Source: JAKOQB01 sp036824465
GTDB lineage: Bacteria; Pseudomonadota; Gammaproteobacteria; Burkholderiales; Burkholderiaceae_F
NCBI GenBank assembly: GCA_036824465.1
Contig: DAITAC010000012.1
Span: 1 to 60,901, forward strand
Length of the DNA: 60,901 nucleotides
Direction: 5' to 3'
A program made the translations under genes and the position numbers. Below, piece after piece: positions 19,076-28,208 of this stretch. A model generated the notes under the pieces. The model had not been told where the DNA came from and did not search any database. It saw only the letters and a list, made by a program, of their open reading frames with translations. Position 1 is the stretch's first letter; every line of letters begins with the position of its first letter.

Positions 19076-19978
19076 ATGGCCGCCGTTGCCAGCATGACCG
19101 GATTTGCGAGCGCCAGTCTTCCCAGCCCGTTGGGTACGCTGACGGCCGAACTGAAGTCGGTCAACGCTCGCTTCCTTGACCTCACACTGCGCGTCGCCGA
19201 CGAACTGCGCCAGTTCGAAGGCGCCGCGCGCGAGACGCTGACCGCACGCGTCGCGCGCGGCAAGGTTGAGTGCCGGATCAGCGTGCAGCGCGGCGGCAGC
19301 GCCGAAGCGCCGCGCGTCAATGCCGATGCGTTGGCCCGGTTGTCCCAGCTGGCAAAGGAAATCTCGGAGCGCATCCCGGGCGTAACCCCTTTGTCGGTTG
19401 CCGACGCGCTGGCCTGGCCGGGAATCGTTGAGGTGTCTTCCCACGACGCAGATGAACTGCGTGCGGCTGTTGTTGCGCTGCTAGGCAGCGCACTTGATCA
19501 GTTCGAAGCGAGCCGCCGACGCGAAGGCGATGCACTGAGTGCCGGCCTGCTGGAGCGCTGCGGGGCGATCGATGCGATCCTGGTCGAACTGCGCCAGCGC
19601 GCACCGGACATGCTTGCCGCAATCGAGCGGAAACTGTTTGAGCGCCTGAATCAGACGCTGACACCGGTGCTCAGCGGCGCCGGCATGGTGTCGCGCGAGG
19701 AACTGGCCGAGCGCATTCGGCAGGAAGTCACGCTCTATGGCCTGCGCGCCGATGTCGACGAAGAGTTGAACCGCCTCGCCACCCATGTCACTGAAGTGCG
19801 GCGGGTAATCGCCGCGGGCGGCGCGGTGGGACGCCGGCTTGATTTCCTGATGCAGGAACTGAATCGCGAAGCCAACACGCTCGGCTCAAAAGCCACCGCG
19901 ATCGAACTGACGCAGGCCGCGATCGAACTGAAGCTGCTGATCGAGCAGATGCGCGAACAGATCCAGAACATGGAGTAG
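19076..19978 (+). CDS. yicC: YicC-family endoribonuclease
   Basis: This 300-residue protein has the YicC N-terminal domain (MTGFASA, ELKSVNARFLDL) and the C-terminal DUF1732 region ending QEVTLYGLRADVDEEL...GRRLDFLMQELNREANT. YicC proteins are linked to RNA turnover and act as endoribonucleases in studied members. The start at 19076 follows an AGGA site; a longer ATG at 19049 lacks one. gmk begins 5 bases after the stop, so both are probably one transcript from the 18940-19075 divergent promoter region. Confidence 0.92.
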   Translation: MAAVASMTGFASASLPSPLGTLTAELKSVNARFLDLTLRVADELRQFEGAARETLTARVARGKVECRISVQRGGSAEAPRVNADALARLSQLAKEISERIPGVTPLSVADALAWPGIVEVSSHDADELRAAVVALLGSALDQFEASRRREGDALSAGLLERCGAIDAILVELRQRAPDMLAAIERKLFERLNQTLTPVLSGAGMVSREELAERIRQEVTLYGLRADVDEELNRLATHVTEVRRVIAAGGAVGRRLDFLMQELNREANTLGSKATAIELTQAAIELKLLIEQMREQIQNME

Positions 19979-19983
19979 CCATC

Positions 19984-20628
19984 GTGACGAACATGAGCCC
20001 CGGCGAAGCGCGGCCCGGCAACATCTTCCTCGTGGTCGCGCCTTCGGGTGCGGGCAAATCGACACTGGTGAACGCGCTGCTTGAGAAGGACAGCGCGATC
20101 ACGTTATCGGTTTCCTTCACCACGCGACCGCCACGACCGGGCGAGCAGGACGGTCGTGAGTATCACTTTGTGGCGCTGGAGGATTTCAAGGCTCGCCGCG
20201 CTCGCGGCGAATTCCTTGAAAGCGCCGAAGTCCATGGCAACTATTACGCCACATCACGGGTCTGGATCGAGGAGCGGGTACGCACGGGCGAGGACGTCCT
20301 GCTGGAAATCGACTGGCAGGGTGCGCGGCAGGTAAAGCAGCATTTTCCGCACGCGGTTGGGGTGTTCATTCTGCCGCCGTCGATCGAAGCACTCGAGTCG
20401 CGGCTGCACAAGCGCGGACAGGATTCCCCGCAGGTAATCGCGCGCCGGATGCTGGCAGCCGGGAGCGAAATGTCGCACGCGCACGAATTCGATTACGTGA
20501 TCATCAACGCAGATTTCGCGCTGGCGCTGTCACAGCTGACCGCGATCGTGACCGCAACGCGGTTGCGCTACCCGTGCCAGGCCGCGCGCCACCATGACCT
20601 GTTCGCGCAGCTCGGCATCCCCCTCTAG
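19984..20628 (+). CDS. gmk: Guanylate kinase
   Basis: Phosphorylates GMP to GDP; 214 residues. The P-loop is APSGAGKST near residues 19-27, followed by SVSFTTRPPRPGEQDGREY (GMP-binding) and EIDWQGARQV. The annotated start is a GTG; an ATG three codons on is equally possible. It sits between yicC and rpoZ, the common proteobacterial order, and feeds the guanine pool used by the SpoT homologue two genes downstream. Confidence 0.96.
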   Translation: MTNMSPGEARPGNIFLVVAPSGAGKSTLVNALLEKDSAITLSVSFTTRPPRPGEQDGREYHFVALEDFKARRARGEFLESAEVHGNYYATSRVWIEERVRTGEDVLLEIDWQGARQVKQHFPHAVGVFILPPSIEALESRLHKRGQDSPQVIARRMLAAGSEMSHAHEFDYVIINADFALALSQLTAIVTATRLRYPCQAARHHDLFAQLGIPL

Positions 20629-20663
20629 TAGAATGCACTCTGTTCGAGAACAGGATCCTCGCC

Positions 20664-20867
20664 ATGGCCCGTATCACCGTTGAAGACTGTCTGAAACACA
20701 TCCCGAATCGTTTCCAGCTCTGTCTTGCGGCCGCCTACCGCGCGCGCCAGTTGACTCAGGGACACGCCCCCAAGATCGACACCAAGGACAAGCCTTCGGT
20801 GGCAGCGCTGCGCGAGATCGCCGCCGGCCGCGTCGGCATCGAGATGCTGCGCAAAGTCCCATCATAG
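20664..20867 (+). CDS. rpoZ: RNA polymerase omega subunit
   Basis: A 67-residue subunit that helps assemble beta-prime and forms part of a ppGpp site. It is recognised by MARITVEDCLKHI and NRFQLCLAAAYRARQL, with the ALREIAAGRV segment near the end. It lies between gmk and spoT, 83 bases before the latter. An imperfect 6-bp hairpin (AAGCGC/GCGCTT) lies just after the stop, without a T run. Confidence 0.95.
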   Translation: MARITVEDCLKHIPNRFQLCLAAAYRARQLTQGHAPKIDTKDKPSVAALREIAAGRVGIEMLRKVPS

Positions 20868-20950
20868 GTTCTCGCGTGCCCCGCTGAAGCGCCACTGCGC
20901 TTGATTGCGCCGCCCTCGTCCTCACGCTACCGTTGCGTTGAGGCTTGCAT

Positions 20951-23290
20951 ATGGCGGCATCCAACCCCCCTTCTCCCGTCACACCGGATCTGACGACACC
21001 GCCGGCGCCGTCAGGATTTGCGCGTCGTGCCGCCGAAGTCTTTCGCAAGGCAGTACGTCGTTCTCCCGAGCCGGTGGCGCCCGAAGCGGCGGGTGTGGTC
21101 AGCTTTGCGCAACTGACCGATCGCCTGAAGAAATACCTGTCGTCAAGCGACATCCAGAGCATCAAGGAGGCGTTTCGGTTTTCCGACGCCGCGCATCTTG
21201 GCCAGTTCCGCAAGAGCGGCCTGCCGTACATCACGCACCCGATCGCGGTCGCCGAAATCCTCGCTGACTGGAAGCTCGACGCCCCTGCGATCCAGGCCGC
21301 GCTGCTGCACGACGTATTGGAGGACTCCGGCGTCCGCAAGCAGGAACTGATCGAGCGTTTCGGCGCTGTGGTGGCCGAACTGGTTGACGGCGTATCAAAG
21401 CTGGATCGACTGCGTTTCGACTCCAACGAAGAGCAGCAGGCCGAGAGCTTTCGCAAGATGCTGCTGGCGATGGCGCGCGACGTGCGCGTGATCCTGATCA
21501 AGCTCGCCGACCGTCTTCACAACGTGCGCACGCTGGACGCGATGCCGCGTGACAAACAGCGCCGCATCGCGCAGGAAACGCTCGACATCTATGCGCCGAT
21601 CGCACATCGCCTGGGACTGAATGCGATCTACCGCGAGCTGCAGGAAGGCAGTTTCGCCCATCTGCACCCGATGCGGTTTCAGGTGCTGCAACGGGCCGTG
21701 CTCGCCGCACGCGGCAACCGGCGCGAAGTGCTCGGCAAGATCCTCGACGCAGTGCGCCGCACGCTCGCCGAATACAAGATCAAGGCCGAAGTCTATGGAC
21801 GCGAGAAGACCATCTACGGCGTCTATCGCAAGATGGCCGAGAAGAATCTGTCGTTCTCCGAGGTCCTGGACATCTACGGCTTCCGTATCGTCGTCAACAC
21901 TCGGCAGGACTGCTACCTCACGCTGGGTGCATTGCACGCGTTGTACCGCCCGGTACCGGGTCGCTTCAAGGACTACATCGCGATCCCGAAGGTCAATGGT
22001 TACCAGTCGGTGCACACGACGCTGATCGGCCCGTATGGAACGCCGATCGAGTTCCAGATCCGCACGCGCGAAATGCACAACGTGGCCGAATCCGGCGTGG
22101 CCGCCCATTGGCTGTACAAGACCGACGACACGTCGCTGTCGGAACTTCAGTCGCGCACCCACCAGTGGCTGCAGTCACTGCTCGACATCCATCAGCAAAG
22201 CGGCGATTCAGCCGAGCTGATGGAGAACATCAAGGTCGACCTGTTCCCGGACAAGGTGTACGTGTTCACGCCGAAGGGCAAGATCGTGTCACTGCCGCGC
22301 GGTGCCACGCCGGTGGATTTCGCCTACGGCATCCACACCGACATCGGCAACAAATGCGTGGCCGCGCGCATCAACAGCGAAATCCAGCCGCTGCGAACCG
22401 AGCTGAAAAACGGCGATGTGGTCGAGGTGGTCACCGGCCCGGTCGCGCGTCCCAATCCGAGCTGGCTCGCTTTTGTACGAACCGGCAAGGCGCGCGCGGA
22501 GATTCGGCACTTCCTGCGCACCATGAAGCGAGAGGAGTCGATCGAACTTGGCGAACGCCTGTTGGCGCAGGCGGCGCGACAACTGGACTTTGCGTTGACT
22601 GATGTACCTAGTGCGCGCTGGGACGCGTTGACAAAAGATGCGCAGGCCAAAGATCGGGAGGAGGTTCTCGCCGACATCGGACTCGGGCGAAGGCTGGCGG
22701 CGGTGGTTGCGCGGCAACTGATGCTGGGCATTGCGCCTCCGACGTCACCCGGCGAAGCGGTGACCGAAAAGTCCCGCTCGGCGTTCGCAATCGCCGGCCC
22801 GGTCACGATTCGCGGCACTGAAGGCATGGCACTGCAGATGGCCAACTGCTGCTGTCCGATACCCGGTGATGCCGTGGTTGGCCACATGCGCAAGGACCAA
22901 GGGTTGGCGGTGCATCAGACCGACTGCCCGAACGCACGCCGGGCGCGCCGCGCCGACCCGGAACGCTGGATCGATCTGCTGTGGGCCAGCGATCTGACGG
23001 GGCTGTTCGGTGCCAATATCGACGTCAGTGCTGCCAATCAACGCGGCGTGCTGGGTCGGATCGCAATCGCGATTTCGGAAGCGGACTCAAACATCCTGAA
23101 CGTGCACCTCGAGGATGAAGGCGAAGACCAGGCCCTGATCCATTTCAAGGTACAGGTGCGCGACCGCAAGCATCTGGCGCGGCTGTTCCGCACATTGCGG
23201 CGGATCAAGGAGGTTTCGCGTGTGGTTCGCGTCCGCGCCGGCGGCCGCGGCAACGAAGCGGGCGACGAGGGCGACGCTCAGCCAGCGTAG
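20951..23290 (+). CDS. spoT: Bifunctional (p)ppGpp synthetase/hydrolase
   Basis: This 779-residue Rel/Spo protein has the hydrolase HD pair at H120-D121 (HDVLEDS), the synthetase domain with YIAIPKVNGYQSVHT, then TGS (VYVFTPKGKIVSLP), helical/zinc-finger (CCCPIPGD) and ACT domains. The synthetase motif is RFKD at 338-341, the RxKD form of bifunctional enzymes rather than the acidic ExDD of RelA. Both active sites look intact. The ATG at 20951 is preferred to a TTG two codons earlier. Its stop lies inside the convergent greB gene, giving a 13-base overlap of the two 3' ends. Confidence 0.95.
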   Translation: MAASNPPSPVTPDLTTPPAPSGFARRAAEVFRKAVRRSPEPVAPEAAGVVSFAQLTDRLKKYLSSSDIQSIKEAFRFSDAAHLGQFRKSGLPYITHPIAVAEILADWKLDAPAIQAALLHDVLEDSGVRKQELIERFGAVVAELVDGVSKLDRLRFDSNEEQQAESFRKMLLAMARDVRVILIKLADRLHNVRTLDAMPRDKQRRIAQETLDIYAPIAHRLGLNAIYRELQEGSFAHLHPMRFQVLQRAVLAARGNRREVLGKILDAVRRTLAEYKIKAEVYGREKTIYGVYRKMAEKNLSFSEVLDIYGFRIVVNTRQDCYLTLGALHALYRPVPGRFKDYIAIPKVNGYQSVHTTLIGPYGTPIEFQIRTREMHNVAESGVAAHWLYKTDDTSLSELQSRTHQWLQSLLDIHQQSGDSAELMENIKVDLFPDKVYVFTPKGKIVSLPRGATPVDFAYGIHTDIGNKCVAARINSEIQPLRTELKNGDVVEVVTGPVARPNPSWLAFVRTGKARAEIRHFLRTMKREESIELGERLLAQAARQLDFALTDVPSARWDALTKDAQAKDREEVLADIGLGRRLAAVVARQLMLGIAPPTSPGEAVTEKSRSAFAIAGPVTIRGTEGMALQMANCCCPIPGDAVVGHMRKDQGLAVHQTDCPNARRARRADPERWIDLLWASDLTGLFGANIDVSAANQRGVLGRIAIAISEADSNILNVHLEDEGEDQALIHFKVQVRDRKHLARLFRTLRRIKEVSRVVRVRAGGRGNEAGDEGDAQPA

Positions 23291-23826
23291 CGGACTTCGA
23301 GGATCTCCAGCGTTTCAATGCCGGCCGGCGTGCGCAGCTGTACGGTATCGCCTGCGCGCGCCTTGAGCAGCGCGCGTGCGATGGGCGAGATCCAGCTCAC
23401 CTGCCCGCGCGCGGGATCCACTTCATCGATGCCGACAATCGTGATCTGCTGCTCGTCGCCGCTCTCGGCCGCATAACGCACCGTGGCACCAAAGAAGATC
23501 TGATCGGTCGCCGGCCGCGCGACAGGATCGACCACCTCGGCGATGTCGAGCCGCTTGGTCAGAAAGCGGATGCGGCGATCGATCTCGCGCAGGCGTTTCT
23601 TGCCGTAGATGTAGTCGCCGTTTTCAGACCGATCGCCGTTCGACGCCGCCCACGCGACGGTCCGCACGACCTCGGGACGTTCGAAGCTGAGCAACGACAC
23701 GAGTTCGCTTCTCAGCCGCGTGTAGCCGGCCGGCGTGATGTAGTTCTTCGATCCCGCGGGAATCGGCGGCGCTTCGATGTCGTCATCGTCGGCGCCGTCG
23801 GATTCCTTGACGAAGGCCTTGCTCAT
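23278..23826 (-). CDS. greB: Transcription elongation factor GreB
   Basis: This factor rescues backtracked RNA polymerase by stimulating transcript cleavage. It has 182 residues with an acidic N-terminal extension (DGADDDDIEAPP) before the Gre coiled coil, where NGDRSENGDYIYGKKRLREI is the tip and GreB signature. The C-terminal FKBP-like part carries DQIFFGATV and ISPIARALL. The start at 23826 (MSKAFVKES) is chosen; the upstream open frame enters tRNA-His. It converges with spoT. Confidence 0.94.
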   Translation of the reverse strand: MSKAFVKESDGADDDDIEAPPIPAGSKNYITPAGYTRLRSELVSLLSFERPEVVRTVAWAASNGDRSENGDYIYGKKRLREIDRRIRFLTKRLDIAEVVDPVARPATDQIFFGATVRYAAESGDEQQITIVGIDEVDPARGQVSWISPIARALLKARAGDTVQLRTPAGIETLEILEVRYAG

Positions 23827-23846
23827 GACGGTCTCACTGCTAATGG

Positions 23847-23922
23847 TGGGGTGGCCGATGGGATTCGAACCCACAACAACCGGAATCACAATCCGGGACT
23901 CTACCGTTGAGCTACGGCCACC
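23847..23922 (-). tRNA. tRNA-His (anticodon GTG)
   Basis: Complete cloverleaf on the minus strand with anticodon loop TTGTGAT, T loop TTCGAAT and encoded CCA. An extra 5' G opposes the discriminator C, the identity mark of tRNA-His. It is the last of three tRNAs in the order Pro-Arg-His. Confidence 0.97.
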
Positions 23923-23932
23923 ACTTGCAAAC

Positions 23933-24009
23933 TGGCCTGCCCGGCAGGACTCGAACCTGCGACCCCCGGCTTAGAAGGCCGGTGCTCTATCCAGCTGAGC
24001 TACGGGCAG
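23933..24009 (-). tRNA. tRNA-Arg (anticodon TCT)
   Basis: 77-base cloverleaf on the minus strand: acceptor CTGCCCG/CGGGCAG, anticodon loop CTTCTAA, T arm GCAGG-TTCGAGT-CCTGC, encoded CCA. It decodes the rare AGA codon. Confidence 0.97.
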
Positions 24010-24047
24010 ATCGTTTCCCCGGGCAGGGAGCGCTGCAGCTGAGGTTT

Positions 24048-24124
<77 letters not shown>

Positions 24125-24171
24125 AAGGAAGCGCATGATACCGGTGCGGGAGTGGCCGGGCAATTTCCTGT

Positions 24172-25512
24172 CTATGCGGCGCGCAGCTCTTCTGCACGCG
24201 ACATTAACCGGGATTGTGGCAACCAGGCAGCGAATACGGTGCCCTGACCGATCTGCGAGCGGACTTCGAGCCGGCCCTGGTGACGCTGCAACACGTGCTT
24301 GGTGATCGCAAGACCCAGCCCGGTGCCGCCGGTTTCGCGCGAGCGGCTCCTGTCGACGCGATAGAAACGCTCGGTCAGGCGCGGGATATGTTCCGGCGCG
24401 ATGCCGATACCGGTGTCCTCAACCTCGAACTGCGCACCGTTATCGAGCGCCCGCCAGCGCAGAGTGACGCGACCGCCGCTCGGCGTATAGCGGATCGCGT
24501 TCGAGACCAGGTTGCCGAACGCGCTGCGCAGCTCCTCCCGACTGCCGCGAATCCGTGCCGGCTCGACTTCGAGCGTGATCACATGATGCCCCTGCGAGAG
24601 CGCACGCGCCTCAGCCTCGAGTTCGCGCGCAAGCTGCGGGACATCGATCTGGTCTTCAGTCAACGGTGTCTCGGCCGATTCGAGGCGCGACAGCATCAGC
24701 AGGTCCTCGACCAGCCGATGCATGCGCGAAGCCTGCTCCTGCATCAAGCTCAGATGATGCATTCGCACCAGGTCGAGCGGGGGCTGGGAGTCGATCAGAG
24801 TCTCGATGAAGCCGTTGACCACCGTGAGCGGTGTGCGCAGTTCATGTGACACGTTGGCAACGAAGTCGCGCCGCATCGCATCAACGCGTTCTGACTGTGT
24901 TATATCGCGCGAAATCACGATTGAGCGCCCCGGCTCGAACTCGATCATCAGTATCGACAGGACCAGCCCCGGATTGCCCAGCGGACGGAACACCAGGGCC
25001 TCGTCAAAATTGCCCGAGGTCATGAAAGCAACGAACAACGGATCGCGAACGAGGTTGGTCACGCGCAGGCCATGGTCGGCGCGCAGGCTGATGCCGAGGT
25101 GCCGCTCCGCCACCGGATTGCACCATTCGATCTGCAGCGCGGCGTCGATCAGAACAATCCCCTCCGGCAAGGCGCTGATCGTGCGGCGGAAGCGCTCCTC
25201 ATTTTCAGCAAGTCGGCGTTCATTCGATTCGCTGGCGCGGCGGAATTTGTAAAGTCGGGTGAAGACTTCGGACCAGGTACCAACACCGTCCGGGATTGTT
25301 GATAACTGCGGCTGCTCAAGCCAATGGCCGAGCGCTGCCAGAAAGTACATATGAACTGAGAACAGCAGCAAAACGCCGACCAGCGCGACCCACAGCCCGG
25401 CAATCGTGCCAAACACTACGCCGGTGATCACCGCCACAGCGATCGCCACAACCAGCCGCACAACGGCGGGGAAGATCAGTCTGAGTCGCTGGCGTGCTTC
25501 TCTGCTGCTCAT
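24172..25512 (-). CDS. phoR: Phosphate regulon sensor histidine kinase PhoR
   Basis: This 446-residue inner-membrane kinase/phosphatase controls PhoB. Two N-terminal hydrophobic segments (about residues 12-60) are followed by a PAS-type domain (about 105-205), HisKA with phospho-acceptor His223 (NVSHELRTPL) and a HATPase domain with EDTGIGIAPEH and GTGLGLAITKH. It has no large periplasmic sensor loop, as usual for PhoR, which reads Pst/PhoU state. Its ATG overlaps the phoB stop by 4 bases, and it ends 47 bases before the tRNA cluster. Confidence 0.95.
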   Translation of the reverse strand: MSSREARQRLRLIFPAVVRLVVAIAVAVITGVVFGTIAGLWVALVGVLLLFSVHMYFLAALGHWLEQPQLSTIPDGVGTWSEVFTRLYKFRRASESNERRLAENEERFRRTISALPEGIVLIDAALQIEWCNPVAERHLGISLRADHGLRVTNLVRDPLFVAFMTSGNFDEALVFRPLGNPGLVLSILMIEFEPGRSIVISRDITQSERVDAMRRDFVANVSHELRTPLTVVNGFIETLIDSQPPLDLVRMHHLSLMQEQASRMHRLVEDLLMLSRLESAETPLTEDQIDVPQLARELEAEARALSQGHHVITLEVEPARIRGSREELRSAFGNLVSNAIRYTPSGGRVTLRWRALDNGAQFEVEDTGIGIAPEHIPRLTERFYRVDRSRSRETGGTGLGLAITKHVLQRHQGRLEVRSQIGQGTVFAAWLPQSRLMSRAEELRAA

Positions 25513-26240
25513 GTCGTACGAGACTCTGCCGTTGGCTGTTTCGCCTGCTGCTCGACACGCAGGGACAAGCGATAGCCCAGCCCGCGCACGGTCTGCACCA
25601 GATGCTGCGCGCCGACCGCTGCGAGCGCCTTGCGCAATCGCAACACGTGCACATCGACGGTGCGTTGCTCGATGAACACGTGATCGCCCCAGACGCTGTT
25701 GAGCAACTGGTCGCGCGTGAAGACTCGCTCGGGCTGGCCGATCATGAACCTGAGAAGCTTGAATTCCGCCAGACCCAATCGCACCGGCTTGCCATCGATC
25801 GTGACCTCGTGCCGCACCGGATCGATGGCGAGCGGGCCGTAGGCGAGCTTGTCGCCGCTTTTGTCCGGCGCGCGCCGGCGAAAGACCGCGCGCACGCGCG
25901 ATACCAGCTCGCGCGGCGAGAACGGCTTGACGACGTAATCGTCTGCGCCGGCGTCGAGCCCTGACACGCGATCGCCCTCCGCACCTTTCGCCGTGAGCAT
26001 GATCACCGGCAAGGCGCGCGTGCGCTCGTTCGCGCGCAACTCGCGCAGCAGTTCGATGCCGGCGCGGTCCGGAAGCATCCAGTCAAGAATCACCAGGTCA
26101 GGCAGCCGATCGCGAATGGCGGTCTGGCCCGCACCCGCCGATTCGGCGCGTCGGACCTGAAACCCGTTGCTGGCGCAGGTGTAGGCAACCAGTTCCTGAA
26201 TCGCGGGTTCGTCTTCGATGACCAGGATCGAAGCTGACAT
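25509..26240 (-). CDS. phoB: Phosphate regulon response regulator PhoB
   Basis: OmpR/PhoB-family activator, 243 residues. The receiver has phospho-acceptor Asp53 (VILDWMLPD) and K in MLTAKGAEGD. The winged-helix DNA-binding domain covers about 135-235 (DQLLNSVWGDHVFIEQRTVDVHV is the family signature region). The start MSASILVIED at 26240 is chosen over an ATG 30 bases upstream that lies inside phoU. PhoB should bind the three Pho boxes near 31.3 kb. Confidence 0.96.
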   Translation of the reverse strand: MSASILVIEDEPAIQELVAYTCASNGFQVRRAESAGAGQTAIRDRLPDLVILDWMLPDRAGIELLRELRANERTRALPVIMLTAKGAEGDRVSGLDAGADDYVVKPFSPRELVSRVRAVFRRRAPDKSGDKLAYGPLAIDPVRHEVTIDGKPVRLGLAEFKLLRFMIGQPERVFTRDQLLNSVWGDHVFIEQRTVDVHVLRLRKALAAVGAQHLVQTVRGLGYRLSLRVEQQAKQPTAESRTT

Positions 26241-26244
26241 CGTC

Positions 26245-26958
26245 TTATGCCTCGCGCACGGCCCGCGCAACCACGTCGGGCTTGGCGTGCCGCACGTCGG
26301 CCCCCTGCGCGATGAAGATCACGTGCTCGGCGATGTTCTTGGCGTGATCGCCGATGCGTTCGATCGCCTTGGCCGCCCAGATCGTGTCGATCGCAGGCGA
26401 GATCGAGCGTGGATCCTCCATCATGAACGTGATCAACTGGCGCAGGATCGCACGAAACCGATCGTCTACGCCTTTGTCGTCACGAATGATCGAGGCCGCG
26501 GCCACCGCATCGAGCCGCGCAAACGCATCGAGCGCCCCGCGCAGCATTTGCGCGGCAGCTTCGCCAGCGATGCGGATATCGGGAATTCGGGTGAGGCGCG
26601 AAATATTGCCCTTGTCCTGCAGCCACCGGGCAGCCCGGGCGATCTTGCTCGCCTCATCCCCGGTGCGCTCCAGATCCGTGATCGTCTTGGCTACGCCCAT
26701 GATCATGCGCAAATCACCTGCCGTCGGCTGGCGCCGCGCAATAACGTTGTTCACCATCCGATCGATTTCGAGCTCCATCTCGTCGACTCGATCATCGGTG
26801 TCAATCGCGCTGGTGGCCATTTCCATGTTGTCGCGGTCGAAGGCATCGATGGCTGTCTTCAGCTGCGACTCGACGAGCCCGCCCATCTGGAGGATGCGCG
26901 AGCGGATTGCCTCGAGCTCCTGGTCGTAGATCTTCGAAGAGTGATCACCGCTGGTCAT
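26245..26958 (-). CDS. phoU: Phosphate transport regulator PhoU
   Basis: Cytoplasmic 237-residue helical protein that links the Pst transporter to PhoR and prevents excess phosphate uptake. It has two PhoU repeats of three helices each (about 15-110 and 120-215) with the metal-binding acidic stretches DDRVDEMELEID and RIGDHAKNIAEHV. It lies 4 bases before phoB. The gap to pstB is unusually long (455 bases) and includes a scaffold gap. Confidence 0.96.
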   Translation of the reverse strand: MTSGDHSSKIYDQELEAIRSRILQMGGLVESQLKTAIDAFDRDNMEMATSAIDTDDRVDEMELEIDRMVNNVIARRQPTAGDLRMIMGVAKTITDLERTGDEASKIARAARWLQDKGNISRLTRIPDIRIAGEAAAQMLRGALDAFARLDAVAAASIIRDDKGVDDRFRAILRQLITFMMEDPRSISPAIDTIWAAKAIERIGDHAKNIAEHVIFIAQGADVRHAKPDVVARAVREA

Positions 26959-27222
26959 TGCATGACTCCTTGAGTAGTCCGCTAGCCGATGCGCCTACCG
27001 AAAACGCCCGCGCAACCGCGGCGCCCTTTGCTGCTTCAAATGTCGAAATACGAATAGTGGACCTGTCTGAAGCTTCAATGAATTTCGAGCCGGCGCTTCG
27101 ACAATGTGAGCGCGAACGGGTGTCTGTTCAGCGCCTCCCTATTGGAAGCGCCCGTCGCGCCGGCGGCGCTCGCCGACCCGCTGCGCGCGCTGGATGTATT
27201 GGCTCCGACGTAACGTTCGCTA

Positions 27223-27277
27223 CGCTCACGTGAGTCTCCACCCTTACATCACCGGGCGCTAACCGAAGCGCCCGGTG
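27223..27277 (+). repeat. 55-bp direct repeat, left copy beside the gap
   Basis: Identical base for base to 27378-27432 on the other side of the N run. Its end coincides with the gap edge. The exact length and position point to two contigs overlapping by an assembler word length rather than a biological repeat. Confidence 0.85.
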
Positions 27278-27377
27278 NNNNNNNNNNNNNNNNNNNNNNN
27301 NNNNNNNNNNNNNNNNNNNNNNNNNNNNNNNNNNNNNNNNNNNNNNNNNNNNNNNNNNNNNNNNNNNNNNNNNNNNN
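27278..27377. other. Assembly gap (100 N)
   Basis: A run of exactly 100 N, a customary placeholder for a gap of unknown size. It interrupts no recognisable gene. Confidence 0.99.
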
Positions 27378-27432
27378 CGCTCACGTGAGTCTCCACCCTT
27401 ACATCACCGGGCGCTAACCGAAGCGCCCGGTG
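27378..27432 (+). repeat. 55-bp direct repeat, right copy beside the gap
   Basis: Second copy of the gap-flanking sequence. It includes the last codons and stop of pstB and most of the hairpin at 27399-27438. Confidence 0.85.
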
Positions 27433-27438
27433 ATGTAA
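27399..27438 (-). repeat. 17-bp perfect hairpin over the pstB stop codon
   Basis: Arms at 27399-27415 and 27422-27438 are perfectly complementary with a 6-base loop. The pstB stop TAG spans the arm-loop boundary. No T run follows on the minus strand, so it fits an RNA-stabilising or processing hairpin better than a classical terminator. Confidence 0.75.
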
Positions 27439-28196
27439 TCCTCCGTCTCTTTTCTCTTGGGTTTGATGAATATCTGGTCGGTCTCGCCAAATTCGATCAA
27501 CTCGCCCAGATACATGTACGCGGTGTAGTCGCTGACGCGCGCGGCCTGCTGCATGTTATGCGTGACGATCACCACTGTGTAATCCTGCTTCAGTTCCTCG
27601 ATCAGCTCTTCGATCTTCGCGGTCGAGATCGGGTCGAGCGCCGAGCACGGCTCGTCGAACAGGATCACCTCGGGCCGGATCGCGATGCCGCGCGCGATGC
27701 ACAGGCGCTGCTGCTGGCCGCCCGAAAGACTCGTACCCGCCTGCTGCATTTTGTCCTTGACCTCGGTCCACAGCGCCGCCTTGCGCAGTGCCCACTCAAC
27801 CCGCTCGTCCATCTCGGCCCGGCTCAGGCGCTCGAACAGACGAATGCCGAACGCGATGTTTTCGTAGATCGTCATCGGAAACGGCGTCGGCTTCTGGAAC
27901 ACCATGCCGATCTTGGCGCGGATCAGCGCCACGTCCTCCTTCGTCTTCAGCACGTCGGCCCCGTCAAGCGAGACTTCGCCCTCGGCGCGCTGGTCCGGAT
28001 ACAGCTCATACATGCGGTTGAACACGCGCAGCAACGTCGACTTGCCGCAGCCCGACGGGCCGATGAAGGCCGTGACCTTGCGGTCGGCAATCTCCAGGTT
28101 GACGTCCTTCAGCGCCTGGAATTTCCCATAGTAGAAGTTCAGGTTGCGTACGCTCATTTTGCTGCGGGTCGGCGCCGCCGCGGTCGCAAGAGTCAT
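27414..28196 (-). CDS. pstB: Phosphate ABC transporter ATP-binding protein PstB
   Basis: ATPase of the high-affinity phosphate importer, 260 residues. Walker A is GPSGCGKST at 46-54, the signature is LSGGQQQRLCIARG, Walker B is VILFDEPCSALDP, and the switch His is in VTHNMQQA. The C-terminal EFGETDQIFIKPK...TEDYITGRFG is the PstB family ending. The start at 28196 lies 12 bases after pstA. The 3' end forms a long hairpin. Confidence 0.97.
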   Translation of the reverse strand: MTLATAAAPTRSKMSVRNLNFYYGKFQALKDVNLEIADRKVTAFIGPSGCGKSTLLRVFNRMYELYPDQRAEGEVSLDGADVLKTKEDVALIRAKIGMVFQKPTPFPMTIYENIAFGIRLFERLSRAEMDERVEWALRKAALWTEVKDKMQQAGTSLSGGQQQRLCIARGIAIRPEVILFDEPCSALDPISTAKIEELIEELKQDYTVVIVTHNMQQAARVSDYTAYMYLGELIEFGETDQIFIKPKRKETEDYITGRFG

Positions 28197-28208
28197 ATCG
28201 ATGCCTCG

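Larger units (their letters stand above)
26959..27413. other. Long phoU-pstB intergenic region with scaffold gap
   Basis: No gene is visible here. The interval holds about 264 bases without clear signals, then a 55-bp sequence, 100 N, and the same 55 bp again, which runs into the pstB 3' end. A 10-bp palindrome CTCACGTGAG occurs in both copies. In other Betaproteobacteria pstB and phoU are usually close together, so the true spacing is uncertain. Confidence 0.6.

Noticed and set aside
27223..27432. 55-bp direct repeats as attachment-site copies or target-site duplication
   Set aside because: They abut an N run exactly, and no mobile-element gene is visible. An assembly overlap explains them better.
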